Part shown: positions 5,651-7,337 of the stretch, piece by piece
How the letters are laid out: each line of letters begins with the position of its first letter
Position numbering within the stretch: the stretch's first letter is position 1
From: a bacterium F11
GTDB lineage: Bacteria; Elusimicrobiota; Elusimicrobia; F11
NCBI GenBank assembly: GCA_002176905.1
Contig: MSYE01000209.1
Location: 1 to 7,337 of the forward strand
Reading direction: 5' to 3'
DNA: 7,337 nucleotides
The notes under the pieces: generated by a model
Told to the model about the DNA's origin: nothing
Databases searched by the model: none
The model's input: only the letters and a program-made list of their open reading frames with translations
Program-made: the position numbers and the translations under genes

Positions 5651-5734
5651 GGGTCGGTGGCAGAGCGGTCAAATGCACCAGACTGTAAATCTGGCGGGCT
5701 ATGCCCTTCGTAGGTTCGATTCCTACCCGGCCCA
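5651..5734 (+). tRNA. tRNA-Tyr (anticodon GTA), intact
   Basis: 84-nt class II tRNA. The acceptor stem GGGTCGG (5651-5657) pairs with CCGGCCC (5727-5733) with one T-G wobble. The D arm contains GCAGAGCGGTCAAATGC. The anticodon stem CCAGA/TCTGG is perfect around CTGTAAA, with GTA at 5685-5687. The long variable arm GGGC-TAT-GCCC marks a bacterial tRNA-Tyr. The T stem GTAGG/CCTAC is perfect around TTCGATT. Discriminator A5734; CCA is not encoded, so it must be added by the CCA-adding enzyme. It decodes UAU/UAC and is followed at once by a strong terminator, so it is probably a single-tRNA transcript. Confidence 0.97.
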
Positions 5735-5740
5735 AAAAAA

Positions 5741-5765
5741 ATCCGCCGTCGGCGGATCATTTTTT
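5741..5765 (+). terminator. Intrinsic terminator of tRNA-Tyr
   Basis: A perfect stem ATCCGCC-GTC-GGCGGAT (5741-5757) is followed by CA and six T residues (5760-5765), preceded by a run of A that could extend pairing. It begins six bases after the tRNA discriminator base. This is a textbook factor-independent terminator. Confidence 0.92.
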
Positions 5766-5803
5766 CGAGCTCGAGGTCGAGCTCGAATTCGAGCTCGAAA
5801 AAA
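5760..5803. repeat. Three-unit 12-bp tandem array of the palindrome CGAGCTCG
   Basis: CGAGCTCG, itself a perfect palindrome, occurs at 5766-5773, 5778-5785 and 5790-5797, exactly 12 bases apart. The block starts with T6 and ends with A6. The whole 44 bases are self-complementary except at the two dinucleotide linkers (GG at 5775-5776 against AT at 5787-5788). It directly abuts the tRNA terminator. It could form a long cruciform or hairpin, or act as a row of phased binding sites, or be a satellite expansion. Confidence 0.85.
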
Positions 5804-5978
5804 CCTTCATTTTCATCTTCCAACCAACAACAATTGAAAAAATAGATTCATCAAAAATTCCAATCGGGTGAAAAAAATCGTCAATTTCTGACCAAATCTG
5901 TCAGGAATATAGCTGGATATTAAAAATAGATTTTCCGACGAGAAACAGCTCAAATGGGGGTTCTCTGAAAAAAATTAC

Positions 5979-6007
5979 TTGCACAAATCGTTTAAGATTT
6001 ATCAAAT
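5979..6007 (+). promoter_or_regulatory. Candidate promoter of the glutamate synthase-like gene
   Basis: TTGCAC (5979-5984) and TCAAAT (6002-6007) are spaced by 17 bases, each four or more of six to the sigma-70 consensus. The predicted start near 6014 leaves a leader of about 54 bases with AGGAGG at 6053-6058. The rest of 5804-6067 is AT-rich. It holds a five-base inverted repeat CTGAC/GTCAG (5888-5904) that could be an operator, but nothing firmer. Confidence 0.35.
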
Positions 6008-6025
6008 CCCCTAGACCTAAGGGGA
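6007..6025 (+). promoter_or_regulatory. Small hairpin at the head of the glutamate synthase-like leader
   Basis: TCCCCT (6007-6012) pairs with AGGGGA (6020-6025). The GGGG at 6021-6024 could instead pair with CCCC at 6036-6039, so two exclusive folds exist ahead of the ribosome binding site at 6053-6058. This could reflect leader control but may be chance in a C/G-run region. It also overlaps the candidate -10 box. Confidence 0.25.
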
Positions 6026-6067
6026 GCCCCCCAATCCCCATCAATTTCCGACAGGAGGATTCCAAGT

Positions 6068-7337
6068 ATGAATTTATGTAAACCCAATGCCAACGAAGCC
6101 ACACGTACCACAAATCGATCCAAAAGTATTGTTCCATCGAGCGGACTCTGTTCGCGCTGTGTAGACGGATGCAAAGGAAACTGTGAAGCTTTCCAAGCAA
6201 CGTTCCGTGGTCGTGAATTAATTTATCCAGGGCCATTTGGGAATGTCGTTTCAGGAGCAGACAAAGATTATCCCGTAGATTATTCTCACTTTAATATCCA
6301 TGGTTATGCCCTTGGAGCAAAGGGAATGCCAGAGGGCATGGAGGGAAATCCCGATACCGCCCGGTTCCCCAATGTCAATACCGAAACCTCCTATGGATGG
6401 GATTCAAAAGTCTCCATGAATGTTCCTATCTTCACCGGAGCATTGGGATCGACTGAAATTGCACGAAAAAATTGGCAGCATTTTGCTGTTGGTGCGGCCA
6501 TCACCGGGATTACGATTGTTTGTGGTGAGAACGTTTGCGGAATTGATCCAGGATTGGAACGCAACGCAAAAGGAAAAGTCACCAAGTCACCTGAGATGGA
6601 CAGCCGAATCGAGGCCTACAATCGTTACCATCAGGGAAAAGGTGAAATGCTCATTCAGATGAATGTCGAAGATACCCGATTGGGTGTTGCGGAATATATT
6701 CTGGATAAACACAAAGTGAGCACCATCGAACTCAAATGGGGCCAGGGCGCCAAATGTATAGGTGGCGAAATCAAAGTGGCCTCGCTCGAGAGAGCTCTTG
6801 AGTTGAAAAAGAGAGGATACATTGTCACCCCTGATCCTGAAGATCCCATTATGCAAGAGGCCTTCAAAAAAGGAGCTCTTAAAGAATTTGAGCGTCACAG
6901 CCGATTGGGTTTTGTTGATGAAGAGGCGTTTTATGCAGAAGTGAATCGGTTGCGGAAACTTGGTTTCAAAAGGATCACCTTGAAAACAGGTGCTTATGGA
7001 ATGAGAGAGTTGGCGATGGCCATTAAGTATTCTTCCAAGGCAAAAATTGATCTTTTGACCATTGATGGAGCACCGGGTGGAACAGGGATGAGCCCGTGGA
7101 GAATGATGCAAGAATGGGGTGTCCCCTCTCTTTATCTCCATTCTGCTGCCTATGAGTTTGCTTCCATACTCCAAAAGCAGGGTGAAAGAGTTCCTGATTT
7201 GGCGTTTGCAGGAGGATTTAGCTCAGAAGACGGAATTTTCAAAGCTTTGGCAATGGGTGCTCCTTATACCAAGGCTGTTTGCATGGGTCGGGCCCTTATG
7301 ATTCCGGGAATGGTGGGTAAGAACATCGAAAATTGGA
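6068..7337 (+). CDS. FMN-binding glutamate synthase family protein (GltB synthase-domain homologue), N-terminal part, runs off right edge
   Basis: My translation from ATG 6068 gives 423 codons to the edge, with no stop. AGGAGG (6053-6058) nine bases upstream fixes the start. The protein lacks the glutaminase (Ntn-hydrolase) domain of full-length GltB and opens directly with a short leader and the FMN-barrel domain. Family motifs: KWGQGAK (223-229), matching the KxGQGAK substrate/FMN region; DGAPGGTGMSP (333-343), matching DGxxGGTGASP of glutamate synthases; and AGGFSSEDGIFKALAMGA (381-398), the phosphate-binding part of the TIM barrel. The [3Fe-4S] cysteines normally found further on would lie beyond the window. 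An N-terminal cluster C28-x2-C31-x3-C35-x3-C39 is unusual and may bind iron-sulfur or zinc. Family knowledge: such stand-alone FMN domains form glutamate from 2-oxoglutarate with ammonia supplied by a separate subunit, or act in related enzymes such as N-methylglutamate synthase. Which applies here is unknown. The neighbours to the right are not visible. Confidence 0.93.
   Translation, partial: MNLCKPNANEATRTTNRSKSIVPSSGLCSRCVDGCKGNCEAFQATFRGRELIYPGPFGNVVSGADKDYPVDYSHFNIHGYALGAKGMPEGMEGNPDTARFPNVNTETSYGWDSKVSMNVPIFTGALGSTEIARKNWQHFAVGAAITGITIVCGENVCGIDPGLERNAKGKVTKSPEMDSRIEAYNRYHQGKGEMLIQMNVEDTRLGVAEYILDKHKVSTIELKWGQGAKCIGGEIKVASLERALELKKRGYIVTPDPEDPIMQEAFKKGALKEFERHSRLGFVDEEAFYAEVNRLRKLGFKRITLKTGAYGMRELAMAIKYSSKAKIDLLTIDGAPGGTGMSPWRMMQEWGVPSLYLHSAAYEFASILQKQGERVPDLAFAGGFSSEDGIFKALAMGAPYTKAVCMGRALMIPGMVGKNIENW

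Noticed and set aside
2735..5734. Complete integrative element between the tRNA copies
   Set aside because: There is no integrase, excisionase or replication gene, and the shared sequence is in the 5' half of the tRNA. Kept only as a moderate-interest observation.
5617..5823. 68-aa minus-strand open frame with acidic FELEFELDLELE-type repeat
   Set aside because: It spans the antisense of tRNA-Tyr, its terminator and the CGAGCTCG array; the repeat-like peptide is the array translated.
5960..5984. Possible sigma-54 promoter because of TTGCAC
   Set aside because: The required GG of the -24 element is absent at the right distance upstream; the stretch there is a run of A.
6587..7174. 195-aa minus-strand open frame
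   Set aside because: It is antisense to the glutamate synthase-like gene, whose motifs are continuous across the same bases, and it matches no family I recognise.

Overview
The window is bacterial chromosomal DNA. Evidence: the tRNA-Tyr genes have the long (class II) variable arm typical of Bacteria, several genes have AGGAGG-type ribosome binding sites, and there is a factor-independent terminator. Moderate GC, a phosphoketolase, a hemerythrin-like protein and a stand-alone FMN glutamate synthase domain would suit an environmental, metabolically versatile Gram-negative lineage (for example Nitrospirota- or Desulfobacterota-like). The sequence alone does not fix the taxon.

Layout. (1) 1-1029, minus strand: the N-terminal 343 residues of a phosphoketolase, running off the left edge. 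(2) 1210-1396, divergent from it: a decayed ribose-5-phosphate isomerase B gene that keeps its start and its tail but has lost the middle. (3) 1465-2403: a small secreted or membrane-anchored OB-fold-like protein followed by a hemerythrin-like (HHE) protein, possibly one transcription unit. (4) 2404-2734: no firm gene, but a perfect palindrome, repeated GAATTTTGCCG motifs and a 10-bp hairpin. (5) 2735-2834: a tRNA-Tyr-like gene with a 16-nt insertion and broken pairs, probably non-functional. (6) 3172-4476: a CPBP (CAAX-protease/Abi) membrane protease with a C-terminal TPR-like extension. (7) 4485-4568: a REP-like structured repeat and likely terminator. (8) 4654-5532: a protein with two zf-TFIIB zinc ribbons and a DUF3137-like tail. 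(9) 5651-5734: an intact tRNA-Tyr, then a strong terminator and a three-unit 12-bp palindromic tandem repeat. (10) 6068 to the right edge: the first 423 residues of an FMN-binding glutamate synthase family protein with an unusual N-terminal cysteine cluster.

How it fits together. Phosphoketolase and RpiB both act on pentose phosphates (cleavage of xylulose-5-P; interconversion of ribose-5-P and ribulose-5-P). The divergent pair looks like the remnant of a small pentose-phosphate locus in which the isomerase copy has been lost. The middle looks like accessory DNA: two tRNA-Tyr copies, one damaged, bracket about 2.8 kb with a CPBP protease and a zinc-ribbon protein, and repeat elements are dense. 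No integrase, transposase, CRISPR array or recognisable defence operon is visible. I did not find a convincing complete new system. The most unusual items are the tRNA-Tyr with an insertion, the internally deleted rpiB, the palindromic array after the second tRNA, and the Cys-cluster glutamate synthase homologue.
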